Shown here piece by piece: positions 25,411 through 33,979 of a DNA stretch of 64,000 nucleotides. A program made the position numbers and the translations under genes. The stretch is taken from NCBI GenBank assembly GCA_019638625.1, contig JAHBTK010000007.1:1-64000 (forward strand). Reading direction: 5' to 3'. Within the stretch, counting starts at the first letter, position 1. Each line of letters starts with the position of its first letter. The stretch is from Chitinophagaceae bacterium (lineage in GTDB: Bacteria > Bacteroidota > Bacteroidia > Chitinophagales > Chitinophagaceae). Under the pieces are notes generated by a model, which saw nothing but the letters and a program-made list of their open reading frames with translations, made no database searches and was not told the DNA's origin.

Positions 25411-26502
25411 ATGCTCAACCGGCAAAATAAACCTGTAATAGGGATTTCTTGTGGCGACCTGAATGGCATTGGAATTGAACTGATTATTAAAACTTTCTCG
25501 GATAACAGGATGCTGGAGTTTTGTACTCCCGTGGTATTCGCTTCCAATAAAGTGATCAATTTTTATAAGAAAACCCTTCCTGAAATAAACTTCAGTTTCC
25601 AGGTATTAAAAGATATCGCCCGCCCTTTTCCCAAACAGGTGAATATTTACAATTGCTGGGACGAAGATGTGAATGTAACTCCCGGACAACAAACCGAAGC
25701 CGGTGGTAAGTATGCTGTCAGGTCGCTGGCAGCGGCGGTGGAGGCTTTTAAAGCGGGACATATCCAGGGGCTGATAACCGCTCCCATGCATAAGAACAAT
25801 GTCCAGTCTGAAAGTTTCAGATACACCGGGCATACCCCTTATTTGAAGGATGTATTTGGCGTAAACGAAGTGGTAATGCTGATGTGTGCCGAAAATATGC
25901 GGGTTGGATTATTGACGGAACATGTTCCGGTGAAGGATGTGGCGGCTTATGTAACCCGCCAGGCGATTGTGAAAAAGCTGCAGGTGATGCGGGAAAGTTT
26001 ACAGGTGGATTTCGGTATTGACAAACCCCGTATTGCCGTATTGGGATTGAACCCCCATGCGGGCGACGACGGGCTGATCGGTAAGGAAGAGGAGGAACAG
26101 ATTAAACCTGCCATCAAGGAAGCCAAACAAAATAATATACTGGTCTTTGGTCCCTATAGCGCCGACGCCTTTTTTGCCCGGGGACAATACGAAAAGTTTG
26201 ATGCCGTATTGGCCATGTACCACGACCAGGGGCTGATTCCTTTCAAGTCGCTGGCTTTGGGAGAAGGAACCAACTATACTGCCGGCTTACCCCTGGTAAG
26301 AACTTCCCCTGATCACGGAACCGCATTTGATATTGCCGGAAAAAACAAAGCCGATGAAACATCTTTCAGACAGTCGGTGTTTTTCTCCGTGGAACGGCTG
26401 GAGCAGCGGGCGGAACATGCGTTTAACCGCTCTAATCCGATGAAACGCATGTCTGTGTCTATGCTGACGAATGCAGAAGACGAAAAGATTGATGAAGGGT
26501 AG
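25411..26502 (+). CDS. pdxA: 4-hydroxythreonine-4-phosphate dehydrogenase
   Basis: 363 residues. The start KPVIGISCGDLNGIGIELI is the PdxA opening. The three metal-binding histidines are in APMHKNN, LNPHAGDDG and AMYHDQGLIPFK, and TSPDHGTAFDIAG closes the active site. PdxA oxidises 4-phosphohydroxy-L-threonine with NAD in the DXP-dependent route to pyridoxal phosphate; pdxJ is not in the window. It is divergent from ksgA (66 nt), a neighbourhood also seen in enterobacteria where the order is pdxA-ksgA. The C-terminal 30 residues are poorly conserved. Confidence 0.95.
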   Translation: MLNRQNKPVIGISCGDLNGIGIELIIKTFSDNRMLEFCTPVVFASNKVINFYKKTLPEINFSFQVLKDIARPFPKQVNIYNCWDEDVNVTPGQQTEAGGKYAVRSLAAAVEAFKAGHIQGLITAPMHKNNVQSESFRYTGHTPYLKDVFGVNEVVMLMCAENMRVGLLTEHVPVKDVAAYVTRQAIVKKLQVMRESLQVDFGIDKPRIAVLGLNPHAGDDGLIGKEEEEQIKPAIKEAKQNNILVFGPYSADAFFARGQYEKFDAVLAMYHDQGLIPFKSLALGEGTNYTAGLPLVRTSPDHGTAFDIAGKNKADETSFRQSVFFSVERLEQRAEHAFNRSNPMKRMSVSMLTNAEDEKIDEG

Positions 26503-26609
26503 GGTTAGAGGTAATGCAGCTTTTTATTTAGTCGGTTATGTGATAGTAGGGTAGTCATCTTGCGCTTAGTTGCTTTCTTCTCTGCACTCATTTCATTTTA
26601 CGTGGTTAA

Positions 26610-26674
26610 AGAGTTCCGAGCCTTACAAAACACGTTGAACTTCGGGCAGATTGCTGCTGAAGATTCGGAACTCT
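26610..26674. repeat. Intergenic inverted repeat (10-bp stem, 45-nt loop)
   Basis: AGAGTTCCGA (26610..26619) pairs perfectly with TCGGAACTCT (26665..26674). Inside, CTTC/GAAG with CAG/CTG could form a second hairpin. It is in the 299-nt gene-free stretch 26503..26801 between pdxA and the PUR gene; apart from this repeat and the terminator at 26760 I see nothing else there. Confidence 0.45.
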
Positions 26675-26759
26675 CTGCCAGACACCAGCATCTGTACTAC
26701 GCGGTAAGGTTTCCTATATGCAACTTTCTACCACGATGAGACTCCGGATTCAATTAAAA

Positions 26760-26780
26760 AACCCCGGGGCTGCCGGGGTT
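26760..26780 (-). terminator. Terminator of the PUR/DUF3276 gene
   Basis: AACCCCGG / CCGGGGTT stem with a 5-nt loop, followed on the minus strand by TTTTAATT. It lies 21 nt past the stop codon. Confidence 0.9.
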
Positions 26781-26801
26781 TGAAAATTATATCTGATCAG
26801 G

Positions 26802-27233
26802 TTACCACTTATCTACTTCTTCATCCGCGCCATTGTCACGGGTATCAGGTTCGGGGGCGGCTTCGGCAGCGGCGCTCACTTCTACATCTACTTCCGCACC
26901 TATTTCTGCTCCCACTTCCATATCCACCTCCTCTCCTTCGGGTGTGTCGTGGTTGAAAGCATCAAAGTCAAAATCAGGCATCAGTTCTGTTTTCACATGA
27001 TCCACTGCTTCATTCAATGCTTTGATGAACTTATTGAAATCTTCCTTGTACAGGAAAATTTTGTGTCTGTCATAACCATTGTCATTAAAACGTTTACGGC
27101 TTTCGGTAATCGTTAAATAATAATCCTGGTTCCTGGTACTCCTCACATCAAAGAAATACGTTCTGCGTTTTCCGGCACGAATGCGTTTGCTGTAAACACT
27201 TTCCATCCTTTTGTCATTGTTGTCGTACGCCAC
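26802..27233 (-). CDS. PUR-family DNA/RNA-binding protein (DUF3276)
   Basis: 143 residues. The core RIRAGKRRTYFFDVRSTRNQ-DYYLTITESRKRF followed by HKIFLYKEDFNKFIKALNEAVDHV is the single PUR repeat of DUF3276 proteins, which resemble eukaryotic Pur-alpha and bind single-stranded nucleic acid as dimers. The C-terminal 45 residues are an acidic, low-complexity tail rich in Glu, Asp and Val. The frame starts at a GTG (27233); an ATG at 27203 would remove 10 residues and is also plausible. It has a strong promoter and terminator of its own. Confidence 0.88.
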   Translation of the reverse strand: MAYDNNDKRMESVYSKRIRAGKRRTYFFDVRSTRNQDYYLTITESRKRFNDNGYDRHKIFLYKEDFNKFIKALNEAVDHVKTELMPDFDFDAFNHDTPEGEEVDMEVGAEIGAEVDVEVSAAAEAAPEPDTRDNGADEEVDKW

Positions 27234-27280
27234 AATAATTGATTTTAAATGATTTTAACTTAATCCATTTTTTAGATTGA

Positions 27281-27310
27281 CAAAGATAAAATTGTTTTTG
27301 AATTGACAAA
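27281..27310 (-). promoter_or_regulatory. Promoter of the PUR/DUF3276 gene
   Basis: On the minus strand TTTG (27307..27310), an 18-nt spacer and TATCTTTG (27281..27288) match the Bacteroidota consensus exactly. The leader would be about 40 nt. Confidence 0.78.
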
Positions 27311-27351
27311 ATTTTAACTAAAACTCTTATAACCCGCTACAGTGCAGCATT

Positions 27352-29214
27352 TTAGTCCTCATTTTCCTCCTGTTCCTGCTGCTTTCTATACATTTCCGCA
27401 TAATATCCATTCCGCAAAAGCAGCGTTTCGTGGGTGCCTTTTTCCACTATTTTACCGCCTTCCAGCACCACAATGGCATCAAAGCTGAAGAGGCTGAAGA
27501 TGCGATGGGTAATGATAATGGCTGTTTTGTCCTTCAGGTATTGATACAGGTTGCCAATAATTTCTTTCTCCGTACGGGTATCTACGGCACTCAGGCAATC
27601 GTCGAATATCACGATGGAGGGATCCTTTATTAATGCGCGGGCAATGGATACCCGTTGTTTTTGTCCGCCGCTGAGTGTAACCCCTCTTTCACCTACGGCA
27701 GTATCATATCCTGCCGGAAAACGGGCGATCTCAGACGCGACGCTTGCCTGCCTGGCAGCGGTCTCTACCATTGTTTCGGTTACCTCATCCAGCCCAAAGG
27801 CAATATTGCCCCTGATGGTATCACTGAAAAGGAAAACATCCTGCGGCACATAGCTGATCTGCTTTCTCAGTTCCCGCATATCCATTTCCCGGATGTCTGT
27901 ACCATTTATCAGAATGCTCCCGGAACCGGGGTCGTACATGCGAAGCAATAGTTGGGCAATGGTGGATTTTCCACTGCCGGTTTTGCCTATAACCGCAATT
28001 TTACTGCCTTTCGGCAGCTTGAGTGAAAAGTCCTTCAGGGCTTCTATACCACTGTGAGGATAGGTAAAATCAACCCGCCTGAATTCAATGACGCCATCCA
28101 GGTCCGTGTGTACCGGGTTGGGAATGTTTCGGATAGTGGGCTGGGTATCCAGGAATTCGTTGAGCCTTTTTTGGGAGGCAGAGGCCCTTTGTACCATACT
28201 CGCCACCCAACCTATAGAACTTACGGGGAAGGTGAGCATATTAATATATACTACAAATTCGGTGATGGTTCCGATGGTGATGCTACCGGGGTTGCTGATA
28301 TGATACATGCCACCGATAAATATGGTAAGCAGGGTGCTCAGACCGATCAGGAGTGCAATTGCCGGAAAGTAGATGGCTTCCAGTTTGGCAAGGTTCACCG
28401 CGCTTTTTTTGTAGGCTTCGCTGTTCTGTTCAAAGAAATGTTCCATATTTTTTTCCTGTACAAAGGATTTAATGACCCTTATACCAGAATAAGACTCCTG
28501 CGCGTTGGTGGTAAGGTTGCTGAGCTGCGATTGGATATGTTCACTTCTTCTGTGAATGATCGTATTGACGATGTAGATGGTAATCGCCAGTATGGGTAAG
28601 GGGAGTAATACATAAATGGTGAGCTCCCAGTTTTTTTTGAACATATAAAAAAGACTAAAGCCGATCAGGATCACCAGGTTGGTAAAGTACATCAGCGCCG
28701 GACCGGTGTACATCCGCACCCGGCTGACATCTTCCGCCATACGGCTCATCAGGTCGCCGGTGCTGTGGGTCTTATAGAAGTCGGTGTCCAGTTTTTGATA
28801 ATGTTCGTATATCTCGTTCTTTTGGTCGTATTCTATAAACCGGCTCATTACGATCAGGCTTTGTCGCATGAAGAACATAAAAAGCCCCCGCAACAGGGCC
28901 AATGCCAGCAACGTAATACCGCAAACCATCACCAGCCAGGTGAAGTCGTGGTTTTGAATACGTGATTCCAGTTCCGAAATGAATACATTCACCAACGGAT
29001 CATATTCTGCGCGGGTTCCCTTTACTGTTGTCTCTGCAGCCGGCATTTCACCAGACAACTGCTGCATCTTTTCCTGTACCTTATCCACTACGTAGCCGGT
29101 CACCTGCGGCGCCAGTATACCGAAATAGTTGGATACCGTTACAAAGAAAATACCCAGCAGCAACCGCCACTTGTATTTCCGGAAATATTTATTTACTGCT
29201 CTTAGATGTTTCAA
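27352..29214 (-). CDS. ABC exporter half-transporter (membrane and ATPase domains fused)
   Basis: 620 residues: six membrane helices (roughly 15-340, with an ABC_membrane core) and an ATPase domain. Walker A is IGKTGSGKST (about 407-416), the signature LSGGQKQR is near 513, Walker B is SIVIFDDCLSAVD near 535 and the H-loop is IITHRI near 570. The residue after Walker B Asp is Asp, not the catalytic Glu. This is seen in the degenerate half of heterodimeric multidrug exporters of the MdlA/BmrC type, so it may need a partner encoded elsewhere. A long insertion (about 50-75) follows the first helix. The substrate is unknown, probably drugs or lipids. Confidence 0.9.
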   Translation of the reverse strand: MKHLRAVNKYFRKYKWRLLLGIFFVTVSNYFGILAPQVTGYVVDKVQEKMQQLSGEMPAAETTVKGTRAEYDPLVNVFISELESRIQNHDFTWLVMVCGITLLALALLRGLFMFFMRQSLIVMSRFIEYDQKNEIYEHYQKLDTDFYKTHSTGDLMSRMAEDVSRVRMYTGPALMYFTNLVILIGFSLFYMFKKNWELTIYVLLPLPILAITIYIVNTIIHRRSEHIQSQLSNLTTNAQESYSGIRVIKSFVQEKNMEHFFEQNSEAYKKSAVNLAKLEAIYFPAIALLIGLSTLLTIFIGGMYHISNPGSITIGTITEFVVYINMLTFPVSSIGWVASMVQRASASQKRLNEFLDTQPTIRNIPNPVHTDLDGVIEFRRVDFTYPHSGIEALKDFSLKLPKGSKIAVIGKTGSGKSTIAQLLLRMYDPGSGSILINGTDIREMDMRELRKQISYVPQDVFLFSDTIRGNIAFGLDEVTETMVETAARQASVASEIARFPAGYDTAVGERGVTLSGGQKQRVSIARALIKDPSIVIFDDCLSAVDTRTEKEIIGNLYQYLKDKTAIIITHRIFSLFSFDAIVVLEGGKIVEKGTHETLLLRNGYYAEMYRKQQEQEENED

Positions 29215-29222
29215 AGTGATTA

Positions 29223-29238
29223 GTGGTTAGTAGTAAGT
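29223..29238 (+). repeat. Left AGTAGTAAGT-type flank of the four-helix-bundle cassette
   Basis: Part of a low-complexity stretch (29216..29256) built of AGT/AAGTGG words. The 16-mer here (GTGGTTAGTAGTAAGT) recurs inverted at 29710..29724 with one nucleotide deleted and one changed. It separates the ABC exporter start from the four-helix-bundle gene. Confidence 0.5.
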
Positions 29239-29263
29239 AATAAGTGGTTAGTTATTATGTGTT

Positions 29264-29629
29264 TTATTTGATCTGATTTAAAACCGACCTGATAAGTCCG
29301 GAAATTATTTTTGAAACTTCTTCACAAAACATGATCATCTCTTCTTTTTTTGCCTGATCAATATAGGATAACCGCTGCCCCAGGTAGCACATTGATTTCA
29401 CCTCATTACACGAGTTTTTTGCTATTCCCGGGTAACGCACAAATTCCTTCTTGCTGTTTGAGCCAAACCCTTCTGAAATGTTATTTGAAACAGAAATTGC
29501 GGCCGACCTGATCTGGTTTCTGAAGGCAAAATCACTGATTTTTCCAAAGGTCTCATACACTTTTACCGTCAGATCCTGTGCCTTCTGCCAGGCTATCAGG
29601 TCCTCAAACCTTATCACTTTGTTATTCAT
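29264..29629 (-). CDS. Four-helix-bundle protein (S23 / 23S rRNA intervening-sequence protein family)
   Basis: 121 residues from the ATG at 29629 (MNNKVIRFEDLIAWQKAQDL); a frame open to 29686 adds 19 unrelated residues. All-helical: LIAWQKAQDLTVKVYETF, the typical FRNQIRSAAISVSNNISEGFG core, then FVRYPGIAKNSCNEVKSMCYLGQR and a final helix. This is the IVP/S23 family first noted inside 23S rRNA intervening sequences; members form pentamers and may bind nucleic acid, but their role is unknown. The gene stands alone between pgi and an ABC exporter and is framed by inverted repeats, as if inserted. Confidence 0.88.
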   Translation of the reverse strand: MNNKVIRFEDLIAWQKAQDLTVKVYETFGKISDFAFRNQIRSAAISVSNNISEGFGSNSKKEFVRYPGIAKNSCNEVKSMCYLGQRLSYIDQAKKEEMIMFCEEVSKIISGLIRSVLNQIK

Positions 29630-29709
29630 AAGCTGCAACTTTAACGCCCTGATAGTATCTACTATCCCCTTCCTACATCCCTCCACTCACTTCCCACTTA
29701 CAACTGTCC

Positions 29710-29724
29710 ACTTACTACTTCCAC
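29710..29724 (-). repeat. Right AGTAGTAAGT-type flank of the four-helix-bundle cassette
   Basis: On the minus strand it reads GTGGAAGTAGTAAGT, the inverted partner of 29223..29238. The surrounding 29680..29735 is a run of CCACTTAC/CCACTGTCC words ending at the pgi stop codon. Confidence 0.5.
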
Positions 29725-29731
29725 TGTCCAC

Positions 29732-31384
29732 TCAAGACTTTCTCCACTTCTTATATACATTGATCAATCCGTTGGTTGAAGAATCATGACTGCTAACAGC
29801 CTCATCTCCCTTCAGTTCGGGTAAGATTTTATTCGCCAGTTGTTTACCCAGCTCCACTCCCCATTGATCGAAGCTGAAAATGTTCCAGATAACGCCCTGT
29901 ACAAATATCTTATGCTCATACAAGGCAGTCAGTTGACCGAGGGTATAAGGCGTGATCTTTTTGACCAGGAAAGAATTGGTCGGACGGTTGCCTTCAAACA
30001 CTTTAAAGGGGATCAGCTTTTCCCTTTCTTCTTCGCTGAGTTTACCCAGTTCTGCCGCTACTTCTTCCCTGCTTTTGCCGTTCATCAGCGCCTCCGTCTG
30101 GGCAAAGAAATTGGACAGTAATTTCGGGTGATGGTCGCCGATAGGGTTGTGGCTGATCGCCGGTGCAATAAAATCGCAGGGGATGATGATATTCCCCTGG
30201 TGTATGAGTTGGTAAAATGCATGTTGCCCGTTGGTACCGGGTTCGCCCCAGATCACGGGCCCCGTTGCCTGTGGCGCTTTTTTACCATTCCGGTCTACAT
30301 ATTTACCATTGCTCTCCATGTTTCCCTGCTGGAAATAGGCGGCAAAACGATGCATATACTGGTCATAGGGTAGTATGGCTTCAGTTTGGGTACCAAAAAA
30401 GTTGGTGTACCACAAACCCACCAATGCCATGATCACCGGGATGTTTTTATCGAAAGGGGTATTACGGAAATAAACATCCGTGGCATGCGCCCCTTTCAGC
30501 AGGTCTTCAAAATGGTTGTAGCCGATGGTCAGTACGATGGATAAGCCGATAGCGCTCCACAGGCTGTACCGGCCGCCCACCCAGTCCCAGAACTCGAACA
30601 TATTGTTTTTGTCGATGCCGAAAGCCACCACTTCTTTTTCATTGGTGGAAAGCGCCACAAAATGTTTGGCTACCTCTTTTTCATCCTTTGCCGCTTCCAG
30701 GAACCAGTTTCTCGCCGTATGGGCATTGGTCATGGTTTCCTGCGTGGTAAAAGTTTTGGAAGCGATCAGGAACAGCGTTTCTTCCGGAGTGACTTTTTTT
30801 AATGTTTCCGCTATATGGGTACCATCCACATTAGATACGAAATAAGTTTGAATACCCTCTACCCAATACGGTTTTAAAGCTTCCGTGATCATCACCGGGC
30901 CGAGGTCGCTGCCACCGATACCTATATTGACAATATATTTTATTTTTTTACCGGTATAGCCCTTCCATTCCCCACTATGTATTTTGGCGGCAAAATCTTT
31001 CATTTGCTGCAGCACCCGCTGCACATCCGGCATTACATCTTTCCCATCCGCGAACACCGGCTTGCCGGAAAAATTGCGGAGCGCTGTATGCAGTACGGCC
31101 CTGTTTTCGGACTGGTTGATCCTTTCACCGGTAAACATGGCTTCAATCGCCTCTTTTACACCTGTTTCTGCCGCCAGATCCAGCAGAAGCGCCCGGGTAG
31201 TATCATTCACCAGGTTTTTAGAATAGTCAAACAATATGTCTTCAAACTGTATGGAGTAGTCGCTGAACCTGTTGCTGTGCTGCTTAAAATAGCCGGCAAT
31301 GGTATCACCTTTGATCTCTTCGTAATGGGAACCAAGCTTTTTCCAGGCGGAAGTTTGTGTGGGTGTAATGTGAGGGAATGCCAT
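29732..31384 (-). CDS. pgi: Glucose-6-phosphate isomerase
   Basis: 550 residues, normal for long-form Pgi. Both family signatures are present: DWVGGRYSLWSAIGLSI in the middle and a C-terminal block from GQLTALYEHKIF to FDQWGVELGK. The substrate-phosphate loop is YIVNIGIGGSDLGP and the catalytic Glu is in GTNGQHAFYQLIHQG-adjacent sequence. The enzyme interconverts glucose-6-phosphate and fructose-6-phosphate in the cytoplasm. The stop codon lies at the edge of the AGT-type repeat, suggesting the cassette inserted just past the gene. A -7 element precedes it. Confidence 0.97.
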   Translation of the reverse strand: MAFPHITPTQTSAWKKLGSHYEEIKGDTIAGYFKQHSNRFSDYSIQFEDILFDYSKNLVNDTTRALLLDLAAETGVKEAIEAMFTGERINQSENRAVLHTALRNFSGKPVFADGKDVMPDVQRVLQQMKDFAAKIHSGEWKGYTGKKIKYIVNIGIGGSDLGPVMITEALKPYWVEGIQTYFVSNVDGTHIAETLKKVTPEETLFLIASKTFTTQETMTNAHTARNWFLEAAKDEKEVAKHFVALSTNEKEVVAFGIDKNNMFEFWDWVGGRYSLWSAIGLSIVLTIGYNHFEDLLKGAHATDVYFRNTPFDKNIPVIMALVGLWYTNFFGTQTEAILPYDQYMHRFAAYFQQGNMESNGKYVDRNGKKAPQATGPVIWGEPGTNGQHAFYQLIHQGNIIIPCDFIAPAISHNPIGDHHPKLLSNFFAQTEALMNGKSREEVAAELGKLSEEEREKLIPFKVFEGNRPTNSFLVKKITPYTLGQLTALYEHKIFVQGVIWNIFSFDQWGVELGKQLANKILPELKGDEAVSSHDSSTNGLINVYKKWRKS

Positions 31385-31419
31385 AATAGTTGATTTGGTT
31401 TTTGAAAAATGACCATGAA

Positions 31420-31427
31420 CAAAGATA
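31420..31427 (-). promoter_or_regulatory. Candidate -7 element of pgi
   Basis: On the minus strand TATCTTTG matches TAnnTTTG, about 36 nt upstream of the pgi start. No TTTG is found at 17-20 nt further upstream. Confidence 0.5.
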
Positions 31428-31460
31428 AGGTAATGGGGAATTTCTGATGGCTGTGCATTA

Positions 31461-31513
31461 AAAACCTATAAGGTTTGCCGGGCGGCTCTGCAGCGCTGCA
31501 AATCTTATAGGTC
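31461..31513. repeat. REP-like palindromic element, copy 1
   Basis: Arms ACCTATAAGGTTTGC (31464..31478) and GCAAATCTTATAGGT (31498..31512) pair with one G-U. The inner part has GCCGGGC and GCAGCGCTGC. It lies between pgi and the threonine aldolase gene, touching the stop codon region of the latter. Related copies are at 43265 and 59920, all in the same orientation. Confidence 0.75.
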
Positions 31514-32533
31514 TTACACCATCCTTCTCAACACATCGCATGTGTGCATTACCATGTCATTACTGATATCCAGGTGGGTTACCAGCCGTACCTGGTCTGG
31601 CGAAATGGCATAGCCCAGGATGCCTTTTTTCTCCAGTTGTGCTACAAACCGTTTGGCAGAAGCTGTCTTCGCCAGCCCAAAAATGATAATATTGGTTTCC
31701 ACCGGCAACACGGTTTGTACATAAGGAGCCTGTTGCAAAACTTTTGCTATTTCGGCGGCATGGATATGATCCTGTTCCAGCCGGCTGATGTGGTGCTGTA
31801 AGGCATACAACCCCGCAGCCGCTATATACCCCGCCTGGCGCATGCCGCCACCCAGCACTTTGCGTACCCGGCGTGCCCGGTCGATAAAAGCTTTTTTACC
31901 CAATAATACGCTCCCTACCGGCGCTCCCAGCCCTTTGCTCAGGCATATGGAAATACTGTCAAACAGCTTTCCGTATGACAGCGGGTTTTCACCTTTGGCT
32001 ACGATCGCGTTGAACAGCCGGGCGCCATCCAGGTGAAAAGCCAGTTGGTGTTGACGGCAAACCTGTTGCATCCGCTGCAATTCCGTCCAATCGTAGCAAC
32101 TGCCGCCACCCCGGTTGGCTGTATTTTCAATACATACCAGGCTGGTGTGTGCCTTGTGGACGTCGTTGGCATTGATAGCGTCTGCCACCTGTGCCGCTGT
32201 AATTCTGCCACGGTCTCCTGGCAGGACTTTAACCTGGCAACCTGAATTAAAAGCGATGCCACCTCCTTCGTACTGGTATATATGTGCCAGGAAATCGCAG
32301 ATCACTTCATCACCCGGTTGCGTATGGCATTTTATGGCAACCTGGTTGGTCATGGTTCCACTCGGGCAAAAAAGGGATGCTTCCATGCCAAACATACCAG
32401 CCGCATACTGCTCCAGGGCGTTTACGGCGGGGTCTTCCCCAAATACGTCGTCTCCAACTGCTGTTTTAAACATCGCCTCCAGCATTTCTTTAGTTGGCCG
32501 GGTGACAGTATCCGATCTGAAATCGATTCTCAT
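31514..32533 (-). CDS. ltaE: Low-specificity threonine aldolase
   Basis: 339 residues from the ATG at 32533 (MRIDFRSDTVTRPTKEML); an upstream frame to 32596 lacks similarity. This is a fold-type I PLP enzyme. Family blocks seen are VGDDVFGEDPAVNALE, FCPSGTMTNQVAIK, the aspartate in FHLDGARLFNA that holds the pyridine ring, and the Schiff-base lysine in SICLSKGLGAPVGSVLLG. It cleaves L-threonine or L-allo-threonine to glycine and acetaldehyde. It is followed by the REP-like element and then pgi. Confidence 0.93.
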   Translation of the reverse strand: MRIDFRSDTVTRPTKEMLEAMFKTAVGDDVFGEDPAVNALEQYAAGMFGMEASLFCPSGTMTNQVAIKCHTQPGDEVICDFLAHIYQYEGGGIAFNSGCQVKVLPGDRGRITAAQVADAINANDVHKAHTSLVCIENTANRGGGSCYDWTELQRMQQVCRQHQLAFHLDGARLFNAIVAKGENPLSYGKLFDSISICLSKGLGAPVGSVLLGKKAFIDRARRVRKVLGGGMRQAGYIAAAGLYALQHHISRLEQDHIHAAEIAKVLQQAPYVQTVLPVETNIIIFGLAKTASAKRFVAQLEKKGILGYAISPDQVRLVTHLDISNDMVMHTCDVLRRMV

Positions 32534-32867
32534 ATAATATGTAATTGTGGATGGTATTGTAGTAAAGGTATTGGTTTTTAAGGTGTTACGGGTCAATAGC
32601 CGGGAACAGGTAATGGCCGGACATCCAAAAACGTTAATAAAGGTTATTATTTTTTTGAAACGATGGCAAAAATTTAAAGAAATGCTATGAGATAAAATAA
32701 TTGCGTATTAATTTTGCAAATCGCTTCTGACGCAGTTTCGGGATATAAATAACATATCGTTTGCACTTGGATTGCAACACATTTGCCCTCAGTTACTGTC
32801 TTTATAGGCGTAGTCAGCTACAATTTTATTTCCACGGGAGTTTCGCCTTAGACAAACAATTTATAAT
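32534..32867 (+). other. Gene-free stretch upstream of rpoD
   Basis: 334 nt separate the start codons of the divergent threonine aldolase and rpoD genes. The only signal I see is TAATTTTG at 32709..32716, a possible -7 element for rpoD with a leader of about 145 nt; its -33 partner is weak. On the other strand TACCTTTA (32563..32570) could serve the aldolase gene. No small gene was found. Confidence 0.45.
32709..32716 (+). promoter_or_regulatory. Candidate -7 element of rpoD
   Basis: TAATTTTG matches TAnnTTTG, about 150 nt before the start codon. No convincing -33 element. Confidence 0.38.
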
Positions 32868-33725
32868 ATGAGACAACTTAAGATAGCAACACAAATTACC
32901 AACCGTGACTCGCAGGCGGTTGAAAAATATCTGCAGGAAATATCGAAAATTTCGATGATCACCCCTGAAGAAGAGACTGTGCTGGCACAGCGGATCAAGA
33001 TGGGTGACCAGAGAGCTTTGGATAAACTGGTTCAGGCTAACCTTCGTTTTGTGGTATCCGTGGCCAAACAATACCAACACCAGGGTTTGTCTCTGAGTGA
33101 CCTTATTAATGAAGGCAACCTGGGTCTGATCAAGGCTGCCCAGCGTTTTGATGAAACCAAAGGGTTTAAATTCATTTCTTACGCCGTGTGGTGGATCCGT
33201 CAGTCTATCCTGCAGGCTTTGGCCGAACAGGGACGCCTGGTGCGTTTGCCGCAGAACAAGATCGGCACCTATAACAAGGCCAACAAAGCCTATATGGCTT
33301 TTGAGCAGGAGCATGAGCGTGAACCGAGTACAGAAGAGCTGGCCGAGTTACTGGAAATGAGTGAAACCGAGATCAACAATATTTTCCAGAGCAATACCCG
33401 TCATACCTCACTGGATGCACCGGTGCACGAGGCGGAAGACGTGGCGATGGGAGACTTGCTGGAAGGCGGTGCTGAAACCGATGATGATGTGATGAAAGAT
33501 TCTTTGCGCAACGAGATCCGTCGCGTATTGAAGTCACTGAGCCCCCGCGAAGCAGAGATCGTGAATGCCTACTTTGGGCTGGACGGTGAGAATGGGGTGA
33601 CCATCGAGCAAATCGGTCAGAAATACGACCTTACCAAGGAGCGTATCCGCCAGATCAAGGAAAGGGCGATCAAACGCTTACAAAAGGCGCGTTACAGCAG
33701 CTCGCTGAAAGCGTATTTAGGGTAA
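32868..33725 (+). CDS. rpoD: Primary RNA polymerase sigma factor (RpoD/SigA)
   Basis: 285 residues, short because region 1.1 and the non-conserved region of E. coli sigma-70 are missing, as is usual in Bacteroidota. Region 1.2 starts near residue 15 (AVEKYLQEISKI); region 2 has NLRFVVSVAKQYQHQGLSLSDLI-type sequence, DETKGFKFISYAVWWIRQ (melting and -10 recognition) and QGRLVRLPQNK; region 3 follows; region 4 ends VTIEQIGQKYDLTKERIRQIK (helix-turn-helix for the -33 element). It is the factor expected to read the TTTG/TAnnTTTG promoters noted elsewhere in this window. A strong terminator follows. Confidence 0.96.
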   Translation: MRQLKIATQITNRDSQAVEKYLQEISKISMITPEEETVLAQRIKMGDQRALDKLVQANLRFVVSVAKQYQHQGLSLSDLINEGNLGLIKAAQRFDETKGFKFISYAVWWIRQSILQALAEQGRLVRLPQNKIGTYNKANKAYMAFEQEHEREPSTEELAELLEMSETEINNIFQSNTRHTSLDAPVHEAEDVAMGDLLEGGAETDDDVMKDSLRNEIRRVLKSLSPREAEIVNAYFGLDGENGVTIEQIGQKYDLTKERIRQIKERAIKRLQKARYSSSLKAYLG

Positions 33726-33750
33726 TTTGAACGATCGAAATATTTAGTGA

Positions 33751-33775
33751 AGGCTGCCGGAAGGCAGCCTTTTTT
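33751..33775 (+). terminator. Terminator of rpoD
   Basis: AGGCTGCC-GGAA-GGCAGCCT followed by TTTTT, 25 nt after the stop codon. A second small hairpin (CCGGGAC / GTCCCGG, 33785..33801) follows. Confidence 0.93.
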
Positions 33776-33877
33776 GGTGTATATCCGGGACGGAGTCCCG
33801 GGAGAACATAGTTGATACGAAGTCAGAGACATTCGTATAGCGGAGGTATAGCAGAAAACCCTCTGTCAAAAACCCTT

Positions 33878-33896
33878 CGATAAAGGTCAATTATCG
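33878..33896 (+). promoter_or_regulatory. Conserved upstream dyad CGATAA-N7-TTATCG, copy 1
   Basis: Hexamer dyad with a 7-nt spacer, 83 nt before the GTG start at 33980. The same dyad with a different spacer sequence is at the same distance from the aligned start of the paralogous gene near 49 kb. It could be an operator or a 5' hairpin. Confidence 0.55.
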
Positions 33897-33979
33897 GCAA
33901 ATAATGCCCTGAAAACGAAATCGGACTTAGAAAAATCATATGGAAACACTTATTGCGTTTTATATGAAAATCTCAAGTC

